Assembly: GCF_003755175.1 (NCBI RefSeq)
Contig: NZ_RKHX01000001.1
Span: 930,001-994,000 of the forward strand
Reading direction: 5' to 3'
Length of the DNA: 64,000 nucleotides
Origin: Cellulomonas sp. PhB150
Lineage (GTDB): Bacteria > Actinomycetota > Actinomycetes > Actinomycetales > Cellulomonadaceae
The translations under genes and the position numbers were made by a program. Under the pieces are notes generated by a model. It worked only from the letters and a program-made list of their open reading frames with translations, was not told the DNA's origin and made no database searches. Positions 49,850-57,043 of this stretch are shown in pieces (position 1 is the stretch's first letter; each line of letters opens with the position of its first letter).

Positions 49850-52639
49850 GTGCGACGCACCACCCTCACCACCGCCGCCGCCCTGGCCGCGGTCCCCCTG
49901 CTCGTCGGGACCTCCGCCGCGCCCGCCCTCGCCGCCGACAGCGGCGACGTCTCGGTGACCAACACCGAGACCGTCCAGGCGCACCTCGACGCCAGCGGCT
50001 CGTTGCAGGACGCCCGCATCTACGAGCAGCTCGCGCTCAGCGGTCACGGCACGACGACGATCACCAACCCCGTCTCCACGCACGGCCTGCGCAACCTCGA
50101 CGGCTTCGGCGGGTACCGCGTCGTCGACGGCAACGTCGTCGCGCAGGTCAGCGTCGACGGCGAGCGGCGGCTGCGCTCGGTCAGCGACTACGACAAGAAG
50201 CTGCCGCTGTCGGTGAAGATCACCTACACGCTGGACGGCAAGCCCGTGAAGCCGGGCGCGGTCGTCGGCAGGTCCGGCCTGCTCGAGGTCCACTTCACGG
50301 TGACGAACGAGACGGCCGAGCAGCAGTCGGTGACGTACGACGACGGCCACGGCGTGATGAAGACCTCGACCGAGACCACCGTCATCCCGATGATCGGCCA
50401 GCTCGTCACCGTGCTGCCCTCGTCGTTCACCGCGGTGCAGTCCGACGAGGCCGGCATGGCCGGCGACGGCCGCGGCGGCACGCAGATGACGTTCCAGATG
50501 ACGCTCTTCCCGCCCATCGGCTCCCCCACCGCGGAGTTCGGCTACTCGGCGCGGATCAGCGACGGCGTGGTGCCCTCGGCATCGCTGACGTCGATGCCCG
50601 TCTCGCCGCTCGACTACCCGTCGTTCAAGGGCGGCTCGGCCAGCTACAAGGCGGGGGCCGCCAGCGGCGTGGCCCTGACCGCCGGGTCGGCCGAGATCGA
50701 CAGCAACCTGCTCAAGCTGCACGACGGCGCCGCGCAGCTGCTCGGCGGTCTGCTGCAGCTCAGCGACGGCGCGGGCCAGCTGTCCGACGGGCTGAACGAC
50801 GACGCCAAGCCCGGGTCAGCCGAGCTCGCCGCGGGCCTCAACGACCAGGCGAAGCCCGGGTCCGCCGACCTCGCCGCGGGGCTCAACGACAAGCTCGCTC
50901 CCGGGGCCCACCAGATCGCCGACGGCCTGGCCACCGCCGCCCCCGGGACGGGCGACCTCGCGGACGCCCTGGGCGACCAGCTCGCACCCGGAGCCGGCGC
51001 CATCGCGGGGGGGCTCAACGAGCAGCTCGCGCCCGGCCTGGGCGACCTCGCAGACGGCCTGAACAGCGAGCTCGCCCCCGGGGCCAAGGAGCTCGCGACC
51101 GGGCTGAACAAGGACGCGAAGCCCGGTGCGGCCAAGCTCGCCGCCGGCGCGTCCGCACTCGACGACGGTCTCGCTGCGGCCCTGGCCGGCGCACCGACGC
51201 TCGTCGGCGGCGTGGCCCAGGTGTCCGCCGGGCTCCAGAGCGTCGACGACGGTCTCGCGCTGCTCAGCTCGACCGTCGGGGGCCTGTCGAGCAACGACGA
51301 CGTCGTGAAGCTCACCGCCGGACTGGCATCGATCCGCGCCGGCCTCGCCGCCGACGGCGACCTTCGCCAGGGGGTCGCGGCACTGCAGGCGGGCGTCTCG
51401 GGGACATCCGACACGAAGGACGGCGCCGGCACCGGCGGGGCAGGCCGCCTGCTCTCCGGTGTCGGCGCTGGCGCGAGCGCGAGCGCGGGTGACATCGCGG
51501 CGCAGATCGCGAAGCTGACGGCGGTCTCCCAGAGCCTGAGGGCGGCCCAGCAGGACGCGGACGCGGACGCTGTCGACGCCTCGATCAAGGCCCTGGGCGG
51601 CATCGCGCAGTCGGTCGGGGTCGCCGGGGGCACGGTGAGCGCCGTCGGTGGCAAGCTCACCGCGCTCGGGCCGTCGTTCGACAAGGTCAGCGGCGGTCTC
51701 GCGCAGCTGGCCGGGGGCTCCGTCGCCGTCGACGAGGGCACGAAGAAGCTGTTGGCGACGGTCGTCCAGGGCGTGCAGCAGGCCATCGGCGGCGCGACGG
51801 ACGTGCCGCAGAAGGACCCCAGCAAGACGACGCTCCGCGGCGGTGTGCACGGCCTGCAGGCCGGGGCCGGCCAGCTGGGTGCCGGCGGGGCCGACCTCGC
51901 CACCGGCCTGGGCAAGCTCGCAGCGGGCGCCTCAGCGCTCAAGGCGGGCTCCGCCGACCTCTCGACCGGCATCACCAAGGCCGCTGACGGCTCGGCGAAG
52001 CTCTCGACGGGCGCCGACGCCGCGGCTGACGGGGCAGCCCAGCTCTCGGACGGCGCGAACCAGCTGGCCGACGGCTCCGGTCAGCTCTACGCGGGCATGC
52101 TCGAGGCAGCGACCGGATCGCACACGATCGCGGTCGGCGTCGAGAAGCTGTCGACCGGCGCCGACGCACTCTCCGGCGGTCTCGACACGGCCGCGGCCGG
52201 GTCGACCAAGCTCGCCGGCGGGATCTCCGACGCGGCCAGTGGTTCGCAGCAGCTCGCCGACGGCATCGCCTCGGCCGCCGACGGGTCGAAGAAGCTCGCC
52301 GACGGCGCCGGCAAGGCCGCGGACGGGGCCCCCGCCCTGGTCGACGGCTCGCAGCAGCTGTCCGACGAGGGCACCTCGAAGCTGGTCTCGACCGGCGAGG
52401 AGACGGCCCAGTCCTACGGCGCCGAGTACGCGGTCCTGGCCGCGGGCGCCGAGCGCGCCTCGGCCGAGGGCATGGCGGAGGGCGCGCCGCAGGGCGCCGT
52501 GGGTGCCACGGCGTACTCGATCGAGATCGCCGGCGCCGATGGTGAGGGCGCCAGCTCGCTGGGCCGCCTGATCCTGGCGATCGTCCTGTTCGTGGGCGGC
52601 GCGGGCATCGCGACGGTCGTCCGGCGCCGCTGGGTCTGA
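49850..52639 (+). CDS. Secreted, C-terminally anchored repeat protein (YhgE/Pip-like repeats)
   Basis: A 929-residue exported protein. The signal peptide is at residues 1-29 (ending SAAPALAADS). A beta-rich domain occupies about 30-270. Eight tandem repeats of about 15 residues (LN-x-x-x-x-PG-x-x-x-LA-x-G) lie at about 315-433. A helical stretch follows, then many 7-residue units (ADG-x-x-QL and kin) at about 690-850. One membrane helix (LILAIVLFVGGAGIATVV) with a short Arg tail ends it. The 7-residue units resemble those in YhgE/Pip and MmpL-linked proteins, but the multi-helix export domain of YhgE is absent. GTG 49850 follows the upstream stop directly. The function is unknown; an envelope stalk or scaffold is a guess. 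Confidence 0.82.
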   Translation: MRRTTLTTAAALAAVPLLVGTSAAPALAADSGDVSVTNTETVQAHLDASGSLQDARIYEQLALSGHGTTTITNPVSTHGLRNLDGFGGYRVVDGNVVAQVSVDGERRLRSVSDYDKKLPLSVKITYTLDGKPVKPGAVVGRSGLLEVHFTVTNETAEQQSVTYDDGHGVMKTSTETTVIPMIGQLVTVLPSSFTAVQSDEAGMAGDGRGGTQMTFQMTLFPPIGSPTAEFGYSARISDGVVPSASLTSMPVSPLDYPSFKGGSASYKAGAASGVALTAGSAEIDSNLLKLHDGAAQLLGGLLQLSDGAGQLSDGLNDDAKPGSAELAAGLNDQAKPGSADLAAGLNDKLAPGAHQIADGLATAAPGTGDLADALGDQLAPGAGAIAGGLNEQLAPGLGDLADGLNSELAPGAKELATGLNKDAKPGAAKLAAGASALDDGLAAALAGAPTLVGGVAQVSAGLQSVDDGLALLSSTVGGLSSNDDVVKLTAGLASIRAGLAADGDLRQGVAALQAGVSGTSDTKDGAGTGGAGRLLSGVGAGASASAGDIAAQIAKLTAVSQSLRAAQQDADADAVDASIKALGGIAQSVGVAGGTVSAVGGKLTALGPSFDKVSGGLAQLAGGSVAVDEGTKKLLATVVQGVQQAIGGATDVPQKDPSKTTLRGGVHGLQAGAGQLGAGGADLATGLGKLAAGASALKAGSADLSTGITKAADGSAKLSTGADAAADGAAQLSDGANQLADGSGQLYAGMLEAATGSHTIAVGVEKLSTGADALSGGLDTAAAGSTKLAGGISDAASGSQQLADGIASAADGSKKLADGAGKAADGAPALVDGSQQLSDEGTSKLVSTGEETAQSYGAEYAVLAAGAERASAEGMAEGAPQGAVGATAYSIEIAGADGEGASSLGRLILAIVLFVGGAGIATVVRRRWV
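50792..51149 (+). repeat. Eight 45-bp coding repeats with Pro-Gly
   Basis: Successive units read LNDDAKPGSAELAAG, LNDQAKPGSADLAAG, LNDKLAPGAHQIADG, a shorter degenerate unit, then LGDQLAPGAGAIAGG, LNEQLAPGLGDLADG, LNSELAPGAKELATG and LNKDAKPGAAKLAAG. The regular Pro-Gly should kink the helix every 15 residues. Confidence 0.85.
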
Positions 52640-52650
52640 CCGGGCTGACC

Positions 52651-52684
52651 GAAGGGGGCGCGGCCTACGGGCCGCGCCCCCTTC
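52651..52684 (+). terminator. Strong terminator of the envelope unit
   Basis: A perfect 15-bp stem (52651-52665 with 52670-52684) and TACG tetraloop lies 11 nt after the stop of the repeat protein gene. Confidence 0.8.
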
Positions 52685-52699
52685 GTCGTCCGCTCGCTC

Positions 52700-52742
52700 G
52701 TGTTCAGCGTTGGTGCCGCTGGGCGCGAGCAACGCTGAACAC
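52700..52742. terminator. Second inverted repeat between convergent genes
   Basis: GTGTTCAGCGTTG and its exact complement (13 bp) flank a 17-nt loop, 30 bp beyond the hydrolase stop on the minus strand. It probably ends the hydrolase transcript. Confidence 0.6.
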
Positions 52743-52772
52743 AAGTGGGCGAAGCGCGTGCGCGCGGCGCGG

Positions 52773-53555
52773 TCAGCCGGCGAAGGAGCGGGTGAGCTCG
52801 TCGTCGATCGCGAAGGTCACGTGCTCGGCGTGGTCCGTGTCGGCGAGCATCGCGACGCCGTGCGCCGCGAGCGGGATCTCGAGGAACGAGGGACCGTCGT
52901 CCGGGCGGGAGACCCGGCGGGAGTCGGAGCTCGCCACGCCGCGGTCGTCCCTGGCCGCGATGACCAGGAGCGGCCCGGTGTAGCCCACGTTGATCGAGCG
53001 AGCGTCGAGGCCCTCGAACACCGACGGCGGGCTCAGCGCGACGACCCCGACCGCACCGAGCTCCTCGGCCATCGCGGCGGCGTACGTCCCGCCCTTGGAC
53101 GCGCCGACGAGCGCGACGGTCGGCGCCCCGGCCTGGTGCAGCGCGTCGACCGCCGAGCGCATCGCAGCCTCGCCCGCCTCCCGGCCGGTGTCCGGCCACG
53201 TGAACGTCGCCACCCGGTAGCCCTCGTCGACGAGGTGCTCGGCCTCGTGCGCCCACTGGCACCAGTCCCCGCCGTTCTGCGGCGCGAGCACGACACCGCG
53301 CTCCCCGCCACCGGCCACGGCGACCGCCGTGGCGACGTCCCCGGACGTCACCGCGACGGCCTGGGTCCCCGCCGGGAGGCAGTCCGGCGCCTTGACGCCG
53401 CGCATCGGGGCGGCGGACGGGCTGCCGGACGGCGCGGCGACCGACGGGTCGGCGTTTGACGGGTCGGCGTCCGACGACGGCGCCGACGTGCAGCCGGCAA
53501 GGCCCGCGACGAGCGCGAGCGCGAGCAGCGGGAGGCGGTTCACGGCGGTGTGCAC
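52773..53555 (-). CDS. Alpha/beta-hydrolase lipoprotein
   Basis: A 260-residue lipoprotein. The signal peptide ends in LAGC with Cys22, followed by an Asp/Ser/Pro-rich linker to about residue 55. The hydrolase fold has the nucleophile Ser in LVGASKGGTYAAA, a probable Asp in VIAARDDRGV and the His in LAAHGVAM, so the triad seems complete. It resembles dienelactone hydrolase or chlorophyllase-type esterases; the natural substrate is unknown. GTG 53555 has AGGAA 6 nt upstream. Confidence 0.82.
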   Translation of the reverse strand: MHTAVNRLPLLALALVAGLAGCTSAPSSDADPSNADPSVAAPSGSPSAAPMRGVKAPDCLPAGTQAVAVTSGDVATAVAVAGGGERGVVLAPQNGGDWCQWAHEAEHLVDEGYRVATFTWPDTGREAGEAAMRSAVDALHQAGAPTVALVGASKGGTYAAAMAEELGAVGVVALSPPSVFEGLDARSINVGYTGPLLVIAARDDRGVASSDSRRVSRPDDGPSFLEIPLAAHGVAMLADTDHAEHVTFAIDDELTRSFAG

Positions 53556-53614
53556 CCGTCATTCCTACGCGTGGGAGAGCGCTCTACGCCAGGGCGTGTC
53601 CGGGATGTGGCCGG

Positions 53615-54292
53615 TCAGAGGGCGGCGTCGAACCGGTCGAGGACGATCGCGGCGAGTCTCATGTCGGGCGCGAGGGGGTCGGTGACGACGTCGGCGCCCG
53701 CCTCCATCACCCGGTCGTGGAAGTAGCCCGGCGCGAGCAGGTAGGAGGCGATGACGACCCGCCCCCCGGCGTCCAGCGACGCGCGTGCGTCGGCCACCGC
53801 GGCGGGCACGGTGGGCGAGGCACCGGCGCCGTAGCCGATCGTCACCGGGTTCTCGATCGCGTCGGCGAGTCCCGCGGCGACCGCCTCGACCGCGATCGCC
53901 GCGGCGGGGTCGGTGGAGCCGGCGGCGGCGAGCACGACGACGTCGTCGGGCTGGAGCCCGACGGCCTCGAGCCGGTCGACGAGCATCGCCACGAGCCGCG
54001 GGTCCGGCCCGAGCGGCGGCGCGGCGGACGCCCCCTCGCGGTCGACCGCCTCGGCGATGTCGACGCGCACGTGGAACCCCACGGACAGCAGCAGCGGGAC
54101 GACGACGGCGGACCCGCCCCCGGCGACCGCGTCGGCGACGACCGCGGCGACCTCGGGGATCTGCACGTCGACGAACGCCTCGCGCGCGTCCAGCTCGGGC
54201 CGCATGCGGCGCACGTCGGCGAGGATCGTGCGGATGGCCGCGCGGCCGTCGGTGTTGTCGGTGCCGTGCGAGCAGCCGACGAGGACGGTCAC
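53615..54292 (-). CDS. Sirohydrochlorin ferrochelatase-like protein (CbiX/SirB family)
   Basis: A 225-residue protein of CbiX type. VGCSHGTDNTDGRAAI holds the metal-binding His at the N-terminus, and VVVPLLLSVGFHVRVDI carries the second conserved His. A repeated half (VVIASYLLAPGYFHDRV) shows the internal duplication of the family. It should insert iron into sirohydrochlorin to make siroheme for the nitrite reductase of the same operon. GTG 54292 overlaps the nnaR stop (GTGA). It is the last gene of the operon. Confidence 0.88.
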   Translation of the reverse strand: MTVLVGCSHGTDNTDGRAAIRTILADVRRMRPELDAREAFVDVQIPEVAAVVADAVAGGGSAVVVPLLLSVGFHVRVDIAEAVDREGASAAPPLGPDPRLVAMLVDRLEAVGLQPDDVVVLAAAGSTDPAAAIAVEAVAAGLADAIENPVTIGYGAGASPTVPAAVADARASLDAGGRVVIASYLLAPGYFHDRVMEAGADVVTDPLAPDMRLAAIVLDRFDAAL

Positions 54293-55407
54293 GACTGCCC
54301 CGCCAGCTCGAGCCGGTAGCCGCGCTTGACCACGGTGCGGATCAGCGCGCGGCTGCCGGTCGCCTCGCGCAGCCGCGCGATCGCCACCTCGGCGGCGTGC
54401 GGGTCGCGCGAGTCGCCGGGCAGGACGTCGAGCACCCGGTCGCGCAGCACGACCGACCCGCGCGCGGCCGCGAGCACGCGCAGGACCTCGAGTCCGCTCG
54501 GGCTCAGCGCGAGCACGTGCCCGTCGAGGACGGCGGCACCGCGGTGGACCTGCAGCGGACCGGCGATGGTGTCGAGCGCCTGCAGCTCGCCGTAGTGCCC
54601 GATGATCAGCCGCACGAGCGCGCCGAGACGACCACGGTCCGGCACGAGGGGCTCGATGCCCCGGTCGACGAGCGGCTTCGCCGTCACCGGGCCGACCGCC
54701 GCCATGATGACGCCGCCGGCCTTGCACCGGCGCACGATCGCCTCGGTGACGCCCTCGTCGTCGGCGGCCGCGAGCCACGCCGCGGCCCCGGGGGCCGAGG
54801 TGAAGGCGACCGCGTCGATCTCGCCGGCGGCCACGGCACGCACGGATGCGGCGACGACGGCCGGGTCGGGTGGCGGTCCCCAGCGGTACACGACGAGGCT
54901 GCGCACGCGCGCGCCGGCCGCCTGGAACGCCTCGTCGAGCCCGTCGGCCCCCGCGCCGTGGTGCTGCACGGCGATGTCCTGCCCGGCCACGCCCTCGTCG
55001 AGCAGCACCTCGGCGATCTCGGCGCTGGTCTCGGACTCGGCGACCCAGTCGGCCGTGAGCCCCGCCGCCTGGATCGCGCCGCGCGCCTTGGGCCCGCGCG
55101 CGACGATCCGGGTGCCGCGCAGCATGTCGACGAGCGGCTCGGCGAGGCCCGCCGCGTCGGCGGCCTCGATCCAGCCGCGGAAGCCGATGCCGGTGGTGAC
55201 CACGACAGTGTCCGGCGGGTCGGCGAGCAGTGACCGCGTTCCGGCGAGCAGGGTCGCGTCGTCGATGTGCGGGACCATCCCGAGCGCGGGTGCGTGCCGG
55301 ACCGTCGCCCCGCGCCGGGTGAGCGCGGCGGACAGCTCCGCGGACCGCCGGTCAGCGGTCACGAGCACGACGCAGCCGGCCAGGGTCTGGTCGATGGGCT
55401 CGTTCAC
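54289..55407 (-). CDS. nnaR: NnaR-like regulator: uroporphyrinogen-III synthase domain fused to winged helix
   Basis: A 372-residue two-domain protein. The N-terminal about 265 residues form a HemD-like fold (VLVTADRRSAELSAALTRRGA, then VVTTGIGFRGW and AFTSAPGAAAWL). The C-terminal about 90 residues are an OmpR-type winged helix (ALSPSGLEVLRVLAAARG, then AEVAIARLREATG and VVKRGYRLEL). This is the layout of NnaR, a co-activator of nitrate and nitrite assimilation genes in Streptomyces and mycobacteria. Its place inside the nirBD-siroheme operon supports that role. Residual synthase activity is possible. GTG 55407 overlaps the cysG stop. Confidence 0.88.
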   Translation of the reverse strand: MNEPIDQTLAGCVVLVTADRRSAELSAALTRRGATVRHAPALGMVPHIDDATLLAGTRSLLADPPDTVVVTTGIGFRGWIEAADAAGLAEPLVDMLRGTRIVARGPKARGAIQAAGLTADWVAESETSAEIAEVLLDEGVAGQDIAVQHHGAGADGLDEAFQAAGARVRSLVVYRWGPPPDPAVVAASVRAVAAGEIDAVAFTSAPGAAAWLAAADDEGVTEAIVRRCKAGGVIMAAVGPVTAKPLVDRGIEPLVPDRGRLGALVRLIIGHYGELQALDTIAGPLQVHRGAAVLDGHVLALSPSGLEVLRVLAAARGSVVLRDRVLDVLPGDSRDPHAAEVAIARLREATGSRALIRTVVKRGYRLELAGQS

Positions 55408-56657
55408 GTGGCCATTGTGTCGTGCTTGTGAGCACCAGGGGCGACCTGGGGCTCCCCCAGCAGCCCGGGCGCGGCGACGTCCCCGAGGACGATGACCGCA
55501 GGGGCGCGAACTCCCGCCGCGGAGGCGGCGTCCACCACCGCGTCGAGCCGGGCACGGGTGACCCGCTGCGTGTCCAGCGTGCCGCTCTCGACGACCGCCA
55601 CGGGCGTGGCCGGGTCGACCCCGAACTCGAGCGCACCCTCGACGAGCGCGCCGAGCACGGCGACGCCCATCAGCACGACGACCGTGCAGCTCGCATCGCG
55701 CAGGCCGACGAGGCCGGCCGACGACCAGCCGTCGTGCCCGTTCATCACGTGCACGGCGCCGACGACGCCGCGGTGGGTCAGCGGGATCCCCGCGGCGGCG
55801 GGCGCGGCGAACGCGCTGCTCACGCCGGGGATCACCTCGACCCGCACGCCCGCCTCGCGGCACGCGAGGACCTCCTCGCCGCCGCGTCCGTAGACGAACG
55901 GGTCGCCGCCCTTGAGCCGCACCACGGAGCGGCCGCGCTGCGCCTGCTCGACGAGGATGCGGCCGATCTCGTGCTGCGGGACCGGGTGGTTGCCGGGCGT
56001 CTTGCCCACGTCGATGATCTCCACGTCGGGCGCGAGCTCGTCGAGCACCTCGACCGGGCCGAGCCGGTCGACGACGACGACGTCGGCAGCGGCCAGCGCG
56101 CGACGCCCCGCGAGCGTGAGCAGGCCGAGGTCGCCCGGTCCGCCGCCGACGAGCACCACGTGGCCGTCGGCCGCCGTGCGGGACCGGTGGGAGCGCAGGT
56201 CGACGTGCCCCTCGCGCAGGTGCGCCGCGATGGCGTCCCGGACGACGGTCGTGCGGCGCGGGTCGGGAGCGCCCGCGGACACGACGCCGACGAGCACGTC
56301 TCCGCTGCGCGTCGTCGCGGGCGTGCGAGCGGAGCCGGCCGCGGCGTAGCCCGCGTCGATGCAGAAGATCCGGCGCTCGTGCGCCCAGCCGACGACCGCG
56401 GCGTCGGTCGCGCGGTCGCCCGTGGCCGTCTGGACGAGCCAGGCACCCTCGAGGTCGGCGGACGTCACCTCGCGGGAGACCCACTCGACGAGCCCCCACC
56501 GGTGCATGTCACGCAGCGGCTCGCACACCGCGGGCGCGACGACGACGACCGCGGCCGCGTCGGCCAGCAGCCCCTGCGCGCGGCGCGCGGCCACCGGTCC
56601 CCCGCCGACGACGACGACGCGCCGTCCGGCCAGGTCCACCCCGAGCATCGTGGTCAT
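55404..56657 (-). CDS. cysG: Siroheme synthase: precorrin-2 dehydrogenase / uroporphyrinogen-III methyltransferase
   Basis: A 417-residue bifunctional enzyme. The N-terminal Rossmann part (VVVVGGGPVAARRAQGLL) matches precorrin-2 dehydrogenase, and the C-terminal part matches SUMT (VVLVGGGPGDLGLLTL, VVVDRLGPVEVL, VVRLKGGDPFVYGRGGEE, VIPGVSSAFA, THRG). It makes sirohydrochlorin from uroporphyrinogen III; the chelatase function is taken over by the CbiX-type gene downstream. ATG 56657 overlaps the nirD stop in ATGA. Confidence 0.93.
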   Translation of the reverse strand: MTTMLGVDLAGRRVVVVGGGPVAARRAQGLLADAAAVVVVAPAVCEPLRDMHRWGLVEWVSREVTSADLEGAWLVQTATGDRATDAAVVGWAHERRIFCIDAGYAAAGSARTPATTRSGDVLVGVVSAGAPDPRRTTVVRDAIAAHLREGHVDLRSHRSRTAADGHVVLVGGGPGDLGLLTLAGRRALAAADVVVVDRLGPVEVLDELAPDVEIIDVGKTPGNHPVPQHEIGRILVEQAQRGRSVVRLKGGDPFVYGRGGEEVLACREAGVRVEVIPGVSSAFAAPAAAGIPLTHRGVVGAVHVMNGHDGWSSAGLVGLRDASCTVVVLMGVAVLGALVEGALEFGVDPATPVAVVESGTLDTQRVTRARLDAVVDAASAAGVRAPAVIVLGDVAAPGLLGEPQVAPGAHKHDTMAT

Positions 56658-57043
56658 GCCGGCACCTCGATCTCGACGACGCCGCCGGTCACCCGGGCGG
56701 GCCAGGTGCGCAGGTCCGCGGGCAGGCCGCGGGCGGGGGTCTTGCCGACCGGCTCGAGGCATCGGCCGGTGCGCAGGTCGAAGACCTGCTTGTGCATGGG
56801 CGAGGCGACGGTCGGCACCTCCACGCCGTCCACCGAGCGGGAGCCGACGATGCCGCGGGCCAGCACGTACGCGTCGCTGAACGGGTCGTGCTGCTGGACC
56901 GCCAGCACGGTGTCGTCGGCCAGCCGGAACACCGCGACCTGCTCACCGCCCAGCAGTGCTGCGGCTCCGCGCTCGCGCGCCAGGTCGTCGAGGCGGCAGA
57001 CGGCCGTCCACACGGCCGTCGTCGGGTCGTCGAGGATCGTCAT
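56654..57043 (-). CDS. nirD: Nitrite reductase small subunit
   Basis: A 129-residue Rieske-fold protein of assimilatory NADH-nitrite reductase. As in NirD proteins, the Rieske cluster ligands are missing: the cluster-loop position reads ASPMHKQVFDLRTGRC rather than CxH motifs. It therefore supports NirB structurally rather than carrying electrons. ATG 57043 overlaps the nirB stop (ATGA). Confidence 0.92.
   Translation of the reverse strand: MTILDDPTTAVWTAVCRLDDLARERGAAALLGGEQVAVFRLADDTVLAVQQHDPFSDAYVLARGIVGSRSVDGVEVPTVASPMHKQVFDLRTGRCLEPVGKTPARGLPADLRTWPARVTGGVVEIEVPA

Noticed and set aside
50792-51149. 45-bp repeats considered as a non-coding tandem repeat or CRISPR-like array
   Set aside because: They keep frame inside a long exported protein and vary mostly at codon level, so they are protein repeats.
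53574-53587. AGAGCGCTCT near the hydrolase gene as a further CebR box
   Set aside because: Only the central AGCGCT and few flanking bases agree (about 9 of 14), too weak beside the 12-13 of 14 matches elsewhere.
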